Positions 39,117 to 53,357 of a DNA stretch of 64,000 bases are shown one piece after another. Location: positions 6,594,869-6,658,868 of the forward strand of contig NC_050477.1 in the NCBI RefSeq assembly GCF_013373865.1, read 5' to 3'. The stretch is from Monomorium pharaonis. Taxonomy: Eukaryota > Arthropoda > Insecta > Hymenoptera > Formicidae. The notes beneath the pieces were generated by a model. It saw nothing but the letters and a program-made list of their open reading frames with translations. It made no database searches and was not told the DNA's origin. A program made the position numbers and the translations under genes. Numbering within the stretch: position 1 is the stretch's first letter; every line of letters starts with the position of its first letter.

Positions 39117-39344
39117 TGTTACGCCCGCGCTGCTGTACGATTACTGAGAAGGCCGCGTGGCGTTCCTTGACGACGGGCTGCTATTTACAAACAAGTGCCT
39201 TTGCGACTAGATTCCGAGCTGTCAAACTGTTCGGACGTATTTCTTGCAATTCTATCACTGTGTTCTTGTATTTGTGTTACATTAAAGAGCCGTGTGAGTT
39301 TTCAGTGGTGTTACAATTTATTTCAATCGGGAGTGCGTGTAACA
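39117..39344 (+). repeat. 3' LTR (228 bp)
   Basis: Reads identical to 33697-33924 and is followed by ATAT (39345-39348), which matches the 4 bp before the 5' LTR. The 83-codon frame at its end is only LTR read-through. Confidence 0.97.
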
Positions 39345-39829
39345 ATATGTTTAAAATCTTTGTTTAAAACAATATAATGTTCAAAACATTTTAAACGTAT
39401 ATTTTTAACATAAATGTTTTGAACATAACAACTTTGCGTTGACGTCATCAAAGTTATTTGCACGATCATTTTTACAATTAAAAATGAATTAATTATAAAA
39501 TTGTAGACAAATGAAAAACGCTGAAAGCGTGGTAGTTGTGCGATAATCGATTATGCATACACGATATGTATCGATTCGTGCGATGCGTAATGGACAGACA
39601 AGACAGGGGCTATTTTATAATAATGTAAACATGACCTTACAAATTGACCATAAAGTATTGTAGGGTGCAGTTTCATTTTTTTTACTTAGCCTACCAACGT
39701 AAATTATTTATAAAGCTAGAGAAAGAAGAAGAAAGTTAAATTGAGATTAAAATTAAGCCTGCAATAGTGGAAATAGACGTACAAATTGCGTCTTATAATT
39801 GCTTAGAATCTAAGCTTTAGATAATGTGG
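39345..39829. other. AT-rich insertion-site flank, no gene
   Basis: It begins with the ATAT duplication and then GTTTAAAA-type motifs (to about 39430). These resemble the DNA just before the 5' LTR and suggest that the LTR element interrupted an older AT-rich inverted repeat. The rest shows nothing recognisable. Confidence 0.5.
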
Positions 39830-40265
39830 TAATTATTTAGTTTAGGGGAGGCACCTCTGATGACCTTGACCTTGGCATATGTTATCAAGGTCACTCTCCT
39901 GAGTAATCTTCAAAAGATTTTAGCCGTCGTGATTCGTTAAAGTTATTAACAAAAAAATTTTTATAAATACGACACATAACTCAGTATAAGAGTATATCAG
40001 ATGAGTTTGCAATTTTTCACGTGTAGCGAGGTCTACTTCTTGCTTACAGAGCGAAACAACATCCACGCTTGTACTTTACCAGAAGTTTGCGACATTAGAT
40101 TGAAATTGTGGCCGAATATCGAATTTAAAATGTTTGAGTTAGCTTAGGTTAGGAAAAAATACGGGAAGGGGGTGTAAGGGAAGGGACGGCAACTTTAAGG
40201 GCTCTTGATAACATATGTCAAGATCAAGGTTATTGGAGTTGCCTTCCCTAAACTGAATAATTATC
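39830..40265. mobile_element. Non-autonomous DNA transposon with about 65-bp terminal inverted repeats
   Basis: The left arm (39830 to about 39893) starts TAATTATTTAGTTTAGGG and contains ACCTTGACCTTGGCATATG. The right arm (about 40199-40265), reverse-complemented, starts TAATTATTCAGTTTAGGG and has ACCTTGATCTTGACATATG. Arms match at roughly nine bases in ten. The 300-bp interior has no transposase. A TA target duplication is possible but cannot be separated from the TIR end. It is a MITE-like element. Confidence 0.82.
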
Positions 40266-42266
40266 ATAGATGACGTGAATCGTGGCGAAAAACATTCCAG
40301 CACAACTTTTTCAGCAAGTTTCATCATTTCAAATGCTTGCGCATCATCTCGCGACACACATCTGACAACTCTCGCAGAATTGATCGACGTTTCATCACTT
40401 TCGCGAATCTAGCCTTGGCTAACCTGTCAATTTACGAGAACCCAAGGCACTCAAGAAGCCACACATCGATGCACGGATAACAAAAAAACAGTATGCAAGT
40501 ACGGTATGCAACACTCGTGCACAAAAGGCTGACTTTACGCCGTTGTTACATAATGTACTATTTTGCTACCTGTTGACCGAGAGTGATCCTTTTCTTATCT
40601 GTCAATTTACACTCAAGGACGAGACTTCGACGCATAAGTAAGAAAAAAAATTGTGTGTCACTTATGCGGGTGAACGCACTTACGGATAATAGCCAACTCA
40701 CCTCACTTGCTATACAATATACTATTTTTTTCTGCTTACATACTTTTATGTGCTACTAACTTAATGATTAAACTCTGCGCGATCACAGCCGTATATCTCT
40801 GAGATTCGTAGTCGCGGTATTTTTCGAACTAACGTTACGAGTTATTTCATGGCGTGATGACGGAAGCAAACAGAGCGCTGATTGAACGACGATTATTCGT
40901 TCTTATAGTATAGATTCTCGAGTTAATTGATGTAAAATAAGAAAGCGATCGATAAAAGTCCGTTCTCTCAATGCTTGTGGTAGTTGCCAATTAATAGGAC
41001 AAAGATGTCTATTATAAGACACTTTTTTTAACAACTTAAATTTCTTAAGTTAATGCCTTTCAACTTAAGATTTTTACGTAGTTTTATAGTATATAGCTAG
41101 TACAAAATTGTACCACAAAAATGTATTAACGGCTTAAATATGTATTTTATTTACTGTGATGATTTTTCTCAGATTTTAAATATTAGCTTGTTTTGAAAAA
41201 GGTCATTATATAAGATAGTGGATTCTTTTAATATAAAAAAATTATATTAGGAAATTAAATGTGAAAAGAACACATTTTCAATAAAAAATCTTTCTATTAT
41301 AATTACATAAATGTAGTTAAATTACAGGCAGTTTTTATTAATAAAACGTAAAAAATGAAAAATAAATAATAGAAGTTAAAAACCTTAAATTTTGGAAAAA
41401 AATTAACTTATCAACTCAAAACTAATAATTGTTCTTTCTAATAAAGGGCATATAAAAATTTATTCAGATTTCCTCCTCCGTATTGTACTTTATATATTGA
41501 TAACTTTCTCAAGTTAGGAACTACATAAAACATACAGTTAAAATTATGCATTTAAAATATCCAAAATAGTGGACAAAATCTTACAAGATACAATTATACT
41601 TATTAGTATTATAATAAAAATAAATATTAAGCCCCATTACTATTAATTATTAATATTTTATTTACAAATTTTTAAAATAGCACATGGAAAAATTTTGCTG
41701 AGCGACGTTAACAAATTCTTTGTATGCATCGCTATAGCGCTTCGCGGCTGCCACTTACATGAGATTTTACGATTAACAGTTATTAACACGAGATGATAAG
41801 ACAGTAATATTTAAAAAAGTAATCGTGTTTGTAAAATAATTGGTTGTTTCATATTATATATATGTCTCATATCGAACATATGTCCCATATTAGACATTCT
41901 TATACCCTATTATTCAGACGAAGCGATTAAGATTCAAATTATTATAATTAATCGTTGTCTATCTCTTACATGAAATTATTTATGGCATGCCAGATTACCA
42001 CGCTTGGTCGTTACACTTGTATTTACAAATATTTGCGAAGATGTTTTTGACAATTCCCTGTGGTGACGATATTCTAAAATCATGAAATTTTCTTGTTTGA
42101 TGGTGGTGGTCCGAACGTGTTCTTAAATTTGGCGATGTTTTGTACAAAAATCTCTATAGTCTATGCCATTTTTTTAAATTAAAATATGCTTTTACGATTT
42201 GTTAGTTACATTTGCAGATATCTTTGGACTTATCATAATGAATAGTTTATTAAACTATTATTTTAT
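40266..42266. other. Stretch without recognised gene, AT-rich
   Basis: Mostly AT-rich with no recognisable exon, RNA gene or strong inverted repeat. Open frames are short. Confidence 0.45.
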
Positions 42267-46336
<4,070 letters not shown>

Positions 46337-46833
46337 ACTCATTTTTAATAAGTTTTTATTTTAATGGTACATATATGTATAATGCTTGATAGGAAAGATA
46401 ATTCTAAAATATCAACATGACATGTGCGTCACGATTAATATAATTAAGGAACTGTAATTGAATTCAAAATTATTTTATGTATCTCTCAATAGAGAATAAA
46501 ATCAAGTTGTATATTTATATATATACATAAATTTTAATAAATTCTAATTTAATTCTAATTTTTTTTAAATTCTAATCTAATTAATTTTATCTAATATATA
46601 TAATCTAGTACGACTAAATTGTGTGATCCAGCACAAATTTTAGTAGAATTTAATCTTGATTTTATTCTCTATATTGAGAGATACATAAAATAATTTTGGA
46701 TTTAATTACAATTACAGTTTCTTAATTATATATTAATCGTGACACACGTTATGTTGACATTTCAACAAAATTATCTTGTTTGTCAAGCATTATATGTATA
46801 TATTTTTTAAATAAAGTTTATTAAAAATGAGTT
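46337..46833. mobile_element. Foldback/MITE-like element, about 180-bp inverted arms
   Basis: The left arm begins AACTCATTTTTAATAA and the right arm ends TTATTAAAAATGAGTT. The two arms remain alignable inward for about 180 bp. Shared blocks include TAATGCTTGA, TCACGATTAATAT and TTTTATGTATCTCTCAATA. The AT-rich loop is about 46513-46650. There is no coding capacity and no unambiguous target duplication. Small indels between arms suggest moderate age. Confidence 0.85.
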
Positions 46834-47240
46834 TATTCTTTAAAAGTTTTTATATACACAATGAAAACATAGTTATCTTCATAAATTTACAAGTATTTGT
46901 AAAATAGGTGTTTTATGCTTTAATTTTGGATCGTGTCGCGTCGACTTTTGAAAAGCGGATTGCACCGGATTCTCTCGCATATCGCGGTCTAATATTACTC
47001 GTACACCAACGGAATATGCGGTGAGTCAGAGGCATAACTGAAATATAATTCGGCGTGAAGCGAAATGATGAAAGGAAAGAGATGGCAAAATGAGCGGAGC
47101 GCTCTTGAATTTAAGATTTAATGCGTATTTAATATCCTTAGAAAAAAATGTATTATCATTTATCTTATATGGGCACATAGAATCCATAATAAAAAAGACC
47201 GTAAAAATGCGAAAAGTTTGCTCGTGGTCGAGCGGTATTA

Positions 47241-47364
47241 TTACCGCTTTTCCGCGATGCTGATTGGTTCTCTTGCTTGACTCGCTTCGTGTTGCGAGAG
47301 TTGTAATTTGACAGTTTAATTTTGACAGTTTAGTTAATATAGGCGCGCGCTGCGTGCTAGTCCA
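47241..47364. repeat. Dispersed repeat family, copy A
   Basis: It shares CCGCTTTTCCGCGATGCTGA, then TTGGTT, a TTCGTGTTGC block, TTGTAATTTGACAGTTTAAT and a GCGC-rich end (CTGCGTGCTAGTCC) with copy B. Two small hairpins (GCTCG/CGAGC and GCGGTA/TACCGC) lie just before it at 47220-47247. It is followed by a CATC/CATT microsatellite (about 47363-47392). Confidence 0.75.
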
Positions 47365-47435
47365 TCCATCCATCCATTCATTCATTCATCATCATAATGA
47401 AAAAAGTCATGTAGACGCAAGAAGTGCGCGTATTG

Positions 47436-47549
47436 TTGCCGCTTTTCCGCGATGCTGATTGGTTTTCTCGTTTGACTTACTTCGTGTTGCAAGAGTTGTA
47501 ATTTGACAGTTTAATTAATACAAGCGCGCACTGCGTGTTAGTCCTATCT
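47436..47549. repeat. Dispersed repeat family, copy B
   Basis: About 85-90 percent like copy A by eye, ending CTGCGTGTTAGTCCTATCT. The last 8 bases are the left flanking repeat of the adjacent inverted-repeat element. Together with copy C it suggests a short tandem cluster of this family interrupted by that element. Confidence 0.75.
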
Positions 47550-47646
47550 GGAGAGCCTGTATTCAGAGTGGCGACATAAGAGAGGTTCCGCCTTGTTTCA
47601 TCGGAATCGTGCGAGCGAGAAAGAGATACATATGTCCGAGCGAGAA

Positions 47647-47686
<40 letters not shown>

Positions 47687-47956
47687 TGTCTAACACAGTA
47701 CATACATATATGTATTGCAAGCTGACCACTTTAGAATAGATTATGAAAACAGTATTGTGAACAATGGTATTGTGACATTTTTGTGAAAAATGGTTGGATG
47801 TACAATACTCTTTTGTAACAATTGTTTCTGAAAAAAGATATGTAATGAGATATGTAAGGATATGTAATATTCAGATTTGAAAATCGGCGACCTGATGAAA
47901 TATGACGGACCGATCAAAAGTGGTACCCACATGTCGCCACTCTGATTACAGGCTAA
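47550..47956. mobile_element. MITE with 24-bp TIRs and 8-bp flanking repeats (hAT-like)
   Basis: AGCCTGTATTCAGAGTGGCG at 47554 and its complement near 47935-47954 (AGCCTGTAATCAGAGTGGCG when reversed) form 24-bp TIRs ending GACAT, with one mismatch. TCCTATCT occurs on both sides (47542-47549 and 47957-47964). An 8-bp duplication is typical of hAT transposons. The interior includes an (AT)n run (47648-47684) and no transposase. Two to four bases between the duplication and the TIR differ at the two ends, so exact ends are uncertain. Confidence 0.82.
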
Positions 47957-48013
47957 TCCTATCTAAAAAAATGCATGTAAAGTCGAGTTCGCATCTCTTG
48001 AAATTTATTATAA

Positions 48014-48208
48014 GTTGCCCTTTTTCCGCGATGCCGATTGGTCCTCGCTGCGCTTACTTCATGTTGCAAGAGTAATTGTCATTGCGATTGAATTTTGACA
48101 GCTGTCAAATTTGTATAGATATTATCTATACAATTATCGTTGTAATTTATTTTTAAAAAGTAAAAAATAAAAAGATAAGTAGCGCGCGCGAAACGCGCGT
48201 CTGTGGTA
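48014..48208. repeat. Dispersed repeat family, copy C with long tail
   Basis: It starts with TTTTTCCGCGATGCCGATTGG and TTGCAAGAG as in copies A and B. It then extends through TTTGTATAGAT, TTATCTAT, AAAAAGTAAAAA and TAGCGCGCGCG to CGTCTGT. The tail half is shared with copy D at 58.2 kb. CGCG-rich ends inside AT-rich DNA are a hallmark of this family. Confidence 0.7.
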
Positions 48209-48471
48209 TCTAGTGATAAAATTGAAATAAAATAGTAAATTGCGTATTTATAGTCGTAATCGAGTTGTTTATTTGTCGTGAAAAATTGCATAAATTGAAT
48301 TTTATATATATTTTTTGTTATATCTGTTAATGTCGAATTTTGATTTACGATTATGAAGAACATTTTTGTTTGTCAATAAAAAATACTATTCGATATTTCT
48401 GTATTCATCAAATGAATCATTAATTCTCATATAATTTATCACACAAAAAAATGATGTATTCTTAACCCGAT

Positions 48472-49341
48472 TCCTGAAACATTACTTAACTGAAAAGAGG
48501 GATATAATTGACCTTGCGTTTAAAAAATATATAGTAAATATTATTCAAAAAATCTGAAAAAATTCATGCATTATGTTTGAACCTTCTACTTTATGATAAA
48601 ATTATAAAATATGATATTTATAAAATTTATATAAATAAATTTTAGCAATAAACAAACTCTTGAAAAAAAATCACTTTTTTTATTCATAACTTTGCAAAAA
48701 AACAATAAAATTTAATGAATCAAAACTTAAATTAAAGCTTAAGAGTTTACTTTTTCAGAAAAAATATTGCAATATAATTTAACAAAATTAAAACCTCACT
48801 TTTTAACTTGAAGATATGATTTTTTTGAGGTGTCATCATAGATGTTTTCAGGAAATAAATACACATATTTTTTAATTAAAAAATATTTTTAAATTAAAAT
48901 AATGTATCATTTACACATATTTGAAAAAGGTACAATAAATGATTATTTACATATATATACATATATATACAGACAGCATAGAATGTTTCGGTTGTTAGCG
49001 TTGTGCCATTTTCTATATATAAAAATAATAGTAATATGAGGTTATACATGTTCCGTGTACTACTACAAGTACAAAAACATGAAAATTATAGAACTTACCT
49101 CGGCTCAAAAATTCACGCAGTGTAACCAGTAACTGAAAAGGGTCAGTATCCTCAACTTCAACTTTTCATCAAGGTGGACTGAAGTCGACTGGCAACTCGT
49201 AACTTTGCTTAAGGACTCTCCCCTACAATACAATTTTGTAGGGAGGGAATAGGGCCTGCTTCCTTCCTTGATTTTAAAACAGCTAACGGTTGAAATTTTG
49301 ACCTGAGTCAGATTTACCCCCCTTTTCAGGAATCGGATTAA
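48472..49341. mobile_element. TTAA-flanked non-autonomous element (piggyBac-like MITE)
   Basis: TTAA at 48472-48475 and again at 49338-49341 flank inverted ends: CCCGATTCCTGAAAC on the left and, reversed, TCCGATTCCTGAAAAGG on the right. TTAA target use and a C-rich terminal base pattern fit piggyBac-type elements. The interior (about 860 bp) has no transposase frame. The flanks (GATGTATTC before, AAAAAATGC after) suggest insertion into another AT-rich repeat. Confidence 0.68.
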
Positions 49342-51724
49342 AAAAATGCAAAAATTCCTTGATTCAAGAATATTTTATATTTAAAATAGCGTCAAGAATA
49401 AATATTTTTTAATTAAGAATAACTTATTCTTAATCAAAATTAAAAATGTTTTTTATTCAAAACGAAATTTGTTTTAATTAAAGAATAAAATTGCATTAGT
49501 TTAATACTAAATATGCTCGTATTAATTGTAATTTTTCTCTCAATGAGTCTTCTTGTCAACTTTATCCAAAATAAATTTAATTTAATTTAAACATACCTAT
49601 TATTTTTCTAAAACAAAAGTTTTCATAAGTTTGTCCTTCTCATTTTTCTCAATCCTTTTTATAGACTGACATATTTTAGCTAATGTTATACCTATGTTGA
49701 TGGCGAAATCTTACTTTCTTCCATGCTCTTGGCGAGCCTCTTTTATAAGAAAATGCATTTTGTTCACGAGATAACACGCCACGTAGCAGTTGGTGGTGAA
49801 AAGAATACTATCTTAAGAATACTATCTAAAATATACTCTACACAACCTTAATCGCTAACCCAATATTTAAGCATGTTATTCTTAATCCAAGAATAAATAG
49901 CTTTTGAAATATAAATAAAAACGAAGGTACAAACGAAGTATGTACTTAAGTTTGTTTTAATCATATACGAATTTAAAAAAAAAGAATACCATCTTAAGAA
50001 TAAACTTTACATAAACTTATTTATTATTTGTACTTTCGTGTGACTTATCTCTTATAATTTTTTCTAAAAATTATAATCCTATAAAATTTGTCAATGAATT
50101 TGAAAGAAATTATTCAATCTGTTATAAAAAGCATTTTAAGAAGATTATATAAAGAATTTACGCGTTGTTCTATTTAATGCAATAATATGTAATATTGCGT
50201 GAACTCTCGATGCAAAGTCTGATAGTTGGATGTCAATCGTCATCGAGTACATTGCACATCTTGTAATATTGTATCCTGACTGATATTTAACATATATTTT
50301 ACATATTTATAAGTGCAAAAACAGCAATTTAGCCTTTTAAGATGTGTACGAGATGTAAACAAAACTGTTTACGCATACTTAGCGTTTCTCATATGACGTA
50401 GAAAACTCACGCGGATTCTTGTTCTCTGTAAAAAAGCGGAAAAAAACATGCGCGAGATTGTTATCGATGATTCATGGAAATCGCATTCGTGTGTACGTGG
50501 AACAGTCTTAATCTTTATCGCCTACTCAAAAATGTTTTTATATATTTGCATTTTGTATTCCCTCAATGCGCGAGAATCGTTTGCTCTCTTTTAATATTTT
50601 TATTTATACGAGATGATACAATTTTTGCAATAAAGAATCACACTAAATATTATCTTGCCGAAATTTAAATTGCTATGATGCTCAGCAGAAAAAAAAACAA
50701 AAATGTGTAAACATATTTATTTCTTGCAAATAATACGAATAATTTTCATCTATTTTATGACGTGTTTGATCACACATATGTGTTTTTTATTATGACGAAG
50801 CACATAACAAGAAATACATGCGTGCAAACATACACATATAAGAAAGCTCAGTATTTTTCAACAATAGTGGTTTTTAATAATATGATTCGTAAAGATATGA
50901 TACGCTCAACGCAACACACACACACAATATATATAAAAAATAGTATTCCTAATTAGACCAATAATCGAGCAGATACTTAGTAAGTAATACATGGAGCAAT
51001 GATGAGAGCTAATCAATAAATTTAATGACCCAACTAAACTTTGCACTTAACATTAGCACTTATTTACATTGTAAGATGCTAGTTGTAAATCCAAAGCAAA
51101 TAATTCCAAAGCACGTCGGAAGTAATAATGATGAATGTAAATTTTATGCTGCGTAAGAGTACAATAATGATGCAGATATTGGTTTTATAATCCCAATGAC
51201 TGTGTAAGTAATGTCTCGAATAGATAAAATAATATTTATTACATTATTGCGGCGCGATTAATATTTTACATTGTTATTCGAGTTACAATGTACGATAGTT
51301 GAAAAAAAGCAATGGTATTGTTCTCCATTTAATCGAATTTTTATGCTATTTCGAAATACCGTAATAATCCCTTTTTTCTTTTCTTTGAAGTTTTTTTTTC
51401 TCGAAATATTTCCTCATCTGTGATAATCTAATGATTGAGGATACTTCTTTGTACTTTTTTATCCATACAATGTAAATAAAATTAACAGCATTTCTGTTTC
51501 CTTCTGTATATGTAGGCAATCTACGTGTAGATTCGAATTGATAATCTTTTTTGTTATTTTCTAATATATTGTATAATATATTCAATCAGTAATTAAATCT
51601 CTTAAAAAAATCAAAAAAATATAAACTGTATGGAACTTTGATTTAAGAATTGATAAATATAAGCAAGTAAAACGAAAAGTATATTGAAAAAACAAATAAT
51701 TTCGAAAGAATGCATTAAAATATA
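49342..51724. other. AT-rich repeat-like DNA with CTTAAGAATA motifs; no gene seen
   Basis: ATTAAGAATAACTTATTCTT is part of a near-perfect 23-bp palindrome at about 49418-49440. Variants of CTTAAGAATA recur near 49810, 49825, 49880 and 49990, so 49.35-50.02 kb is probably an old repeat. No exon was recognised to 51.7 kb. Confidence 0.45.
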
Positions 51725-51806
51725 TGTGTGTGTGCGTGTGCTTGTGCGCGCGTGTGTGTGTGTGTGCGTGTATGCGTGCGTGTGTGCGTGCGTGCGTGCG
51801 TGCGTA

Positions 51807-51837
<31 letters not shown>

Positions 51838-51841
51838 GCGC
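51725..51841. repeat. (TG)n/(TGCG)n compound microsatellite
   Basis: TG, TGCG and CG units alternate for about 117 bp. It has the same CACG/TGCG tetranucleotide as the arrays at 31.4 and 42.3 kb. Confidence 0.95.
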
Positions 51842-53255
51842 TATATAAAACAAATGAAGTTTCTTTAAATTGTTTATAATTAAAAAAGAAAGTAGGAAAA
51901 CGGATATAATAATCAATTTTAAAATTATTTTTATATAAAATTTATAACATCGACGAGAAGATACAAATAATAATAAAAATGTATCAATTAATAAAATTTG
52001 TTACGTTGTATCGACATCATTGACACAACAAATCAAATCGGATTAAATTATGAATTTAAACACGCGATAACATCTTTCATTATTGATAATGTCACCGCTT
52101 ACAATTATACAGACGTAATACTTTTGTCGAAAGTCCACGTAACGACACCGGTTAGAAAGTAAACGCGCAATGTAACTTGACATAACCTGGCCTTACGTGC
52201 GTTTGACGCCGTCAATTTTGCGTGTCTTGCTCCGCTCCTTCTGTCACCCCGTTTTCTTGAACAACCTTGTTTGTGTACCCGATTAGCGATGCGTCGTTTC
52301 GCAATATCTTGATATAACATTGTATTAAATAAATTCTATACGCTATAAATTATTTTTACAATTATAATCTATATAATATTTTTTTAAATTATAAGTAAAT
52401 TTGATTTAATTTAATTTATTGCAATAATAGTAAGTTAACTATGCGACTGGTAATCTTTTAAACAAGATAAAAATAAAATTTTTTGGTCATTTTTCGCAAT
52501 CAATTATTTACAGTTTTTTGACAAAGGAAAGATCTTATAGAAGCTTTTGAGCATTGATATCTAGCTAGTAACTGACAAAAATGTCAGGGCAAAGTTTACG
52601 CGTATGAGCTATAAATATTAAATTTACAGAAAAATTACATTCAGCAACAAGATCCGCTGCAGACCGAATGGGTACTCTTATCTTTACACGGTAAAAAAAT
52701 TTTGTATTTGTGTTAAAATTTTTTCTTGTAGAAAGTTTTGTGTTAAATTTATAACACAGTTGTGTGTTAATTTAACATATTGCTGTTGTGTTAATTCAAG
52801 TAAACACTCAAAAAAATGATCTTGCAATTATAGCAAAAATTTTCTAGCAACGAGAAATTAGCTAAAATAAATAAATGAATAGCAAGCACTGCGATATCGC
52901 ATACGTTCAGTATCTAAACGATATAGATGACAGAGACAGAATTTATATCTGGACTATTTGTTAAATGTAACAAGAAAGTCTGTCTGTGGTACTTAGATTA
53001 TCATTAGTCACGCTGTTAATATAACTAACTATGATAGACAGAAAAGATTAGCGACGAGAGACAAACAAATTGTATAATCCTTATACCTAGCGCTGTTTGT
53101 GAGACCCACCCAATAAATCTAGCTGCATCAAACAATTTCTCTCGTTCAATTGTTTTGCGCGAGTCTGTTATTGCGCGGCATGACGCTGATATACGTGTGA
53201 AAACGCGAGCGGCACGTATCGTGAATAAATTTTAACTATTATTAATCTGTTCATT
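51842..53255. other. Stretch without recognised gene; one possible MITE end
   Basis: TACACGGTAAAAAAATTTTG at about 52684 resembles the CACAGAAAAAAAG end of the element at 58.29 kb. Several TGTGTTAA units follow to about 52805, but no matching inverted end was found. GC content rises at about 53090-53220, just before a candidate start. Confidence 0.4.
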
Positions 53256-53349
53256 ATGACATATAATGAAAATACTTTAGCCTTTATCCTCATAACAGAG
53301 GATTTGTTGAAAGTGTGTGATCTCGAAGATTATATATCGGCGTTTCGAA
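53256..53349 (+). CDS. Weak candidate first coding exon, unknown protein
   Basis: ATG at 53256 opens 31 codons and runs to a consensus donor GTAAGT at 53350. Without splicing, the frame stops at 53355-53357. The carboxyl part (DLLKVCDLEDYISAFR) resembles the helix pattern of SAM-type domains, but this is weak. A GC-richer patch of about 130 bp lies just upstream, as at a promoter. No following exon was identified. It could well be chance. Confidence 0.2.
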
Positions 53350-53357
53350 GTAAGTAA

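Larger units (their letters stand above)
33697..39344 (+). mobile_element. Ty3/gypsy LTR retrotransposon, near full length, 5648 bp
   Basis: The order is 5' LTR, tRNA-Pro primer site, gag, pol (protease, RT, RNase H, integrase), noncoding tail, polypurine tract, 3' LTR. Domain order with integrase last is diagnostic of Ty3/gypsy. The two 228-bp LTRs read as identical, start TGTTAC and end GTAACA, and are flanked by a 4-bp ATAT duplication (33693-33696 and 39345-39348). Identical LTRs mean a very recent insertion. There is no envelope ORF and no chromodomain. Gag-pol expression needs a -1 frameshift. Pol carries one reading-frame break at 36314-36319. It lies in the sense direction of the putative fem-1 intron. 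The exact clade within gypsy is not settled from reading alone. Confidence 0.97.

Noticed and set aside
47220..47300. GCTCGTGGTCGAGCGG looks like a tRNA A box (Ser/Leu type)
   Set aside because: No matching B box at the right distance, no acceptor stem, and copy B lacks the motif.
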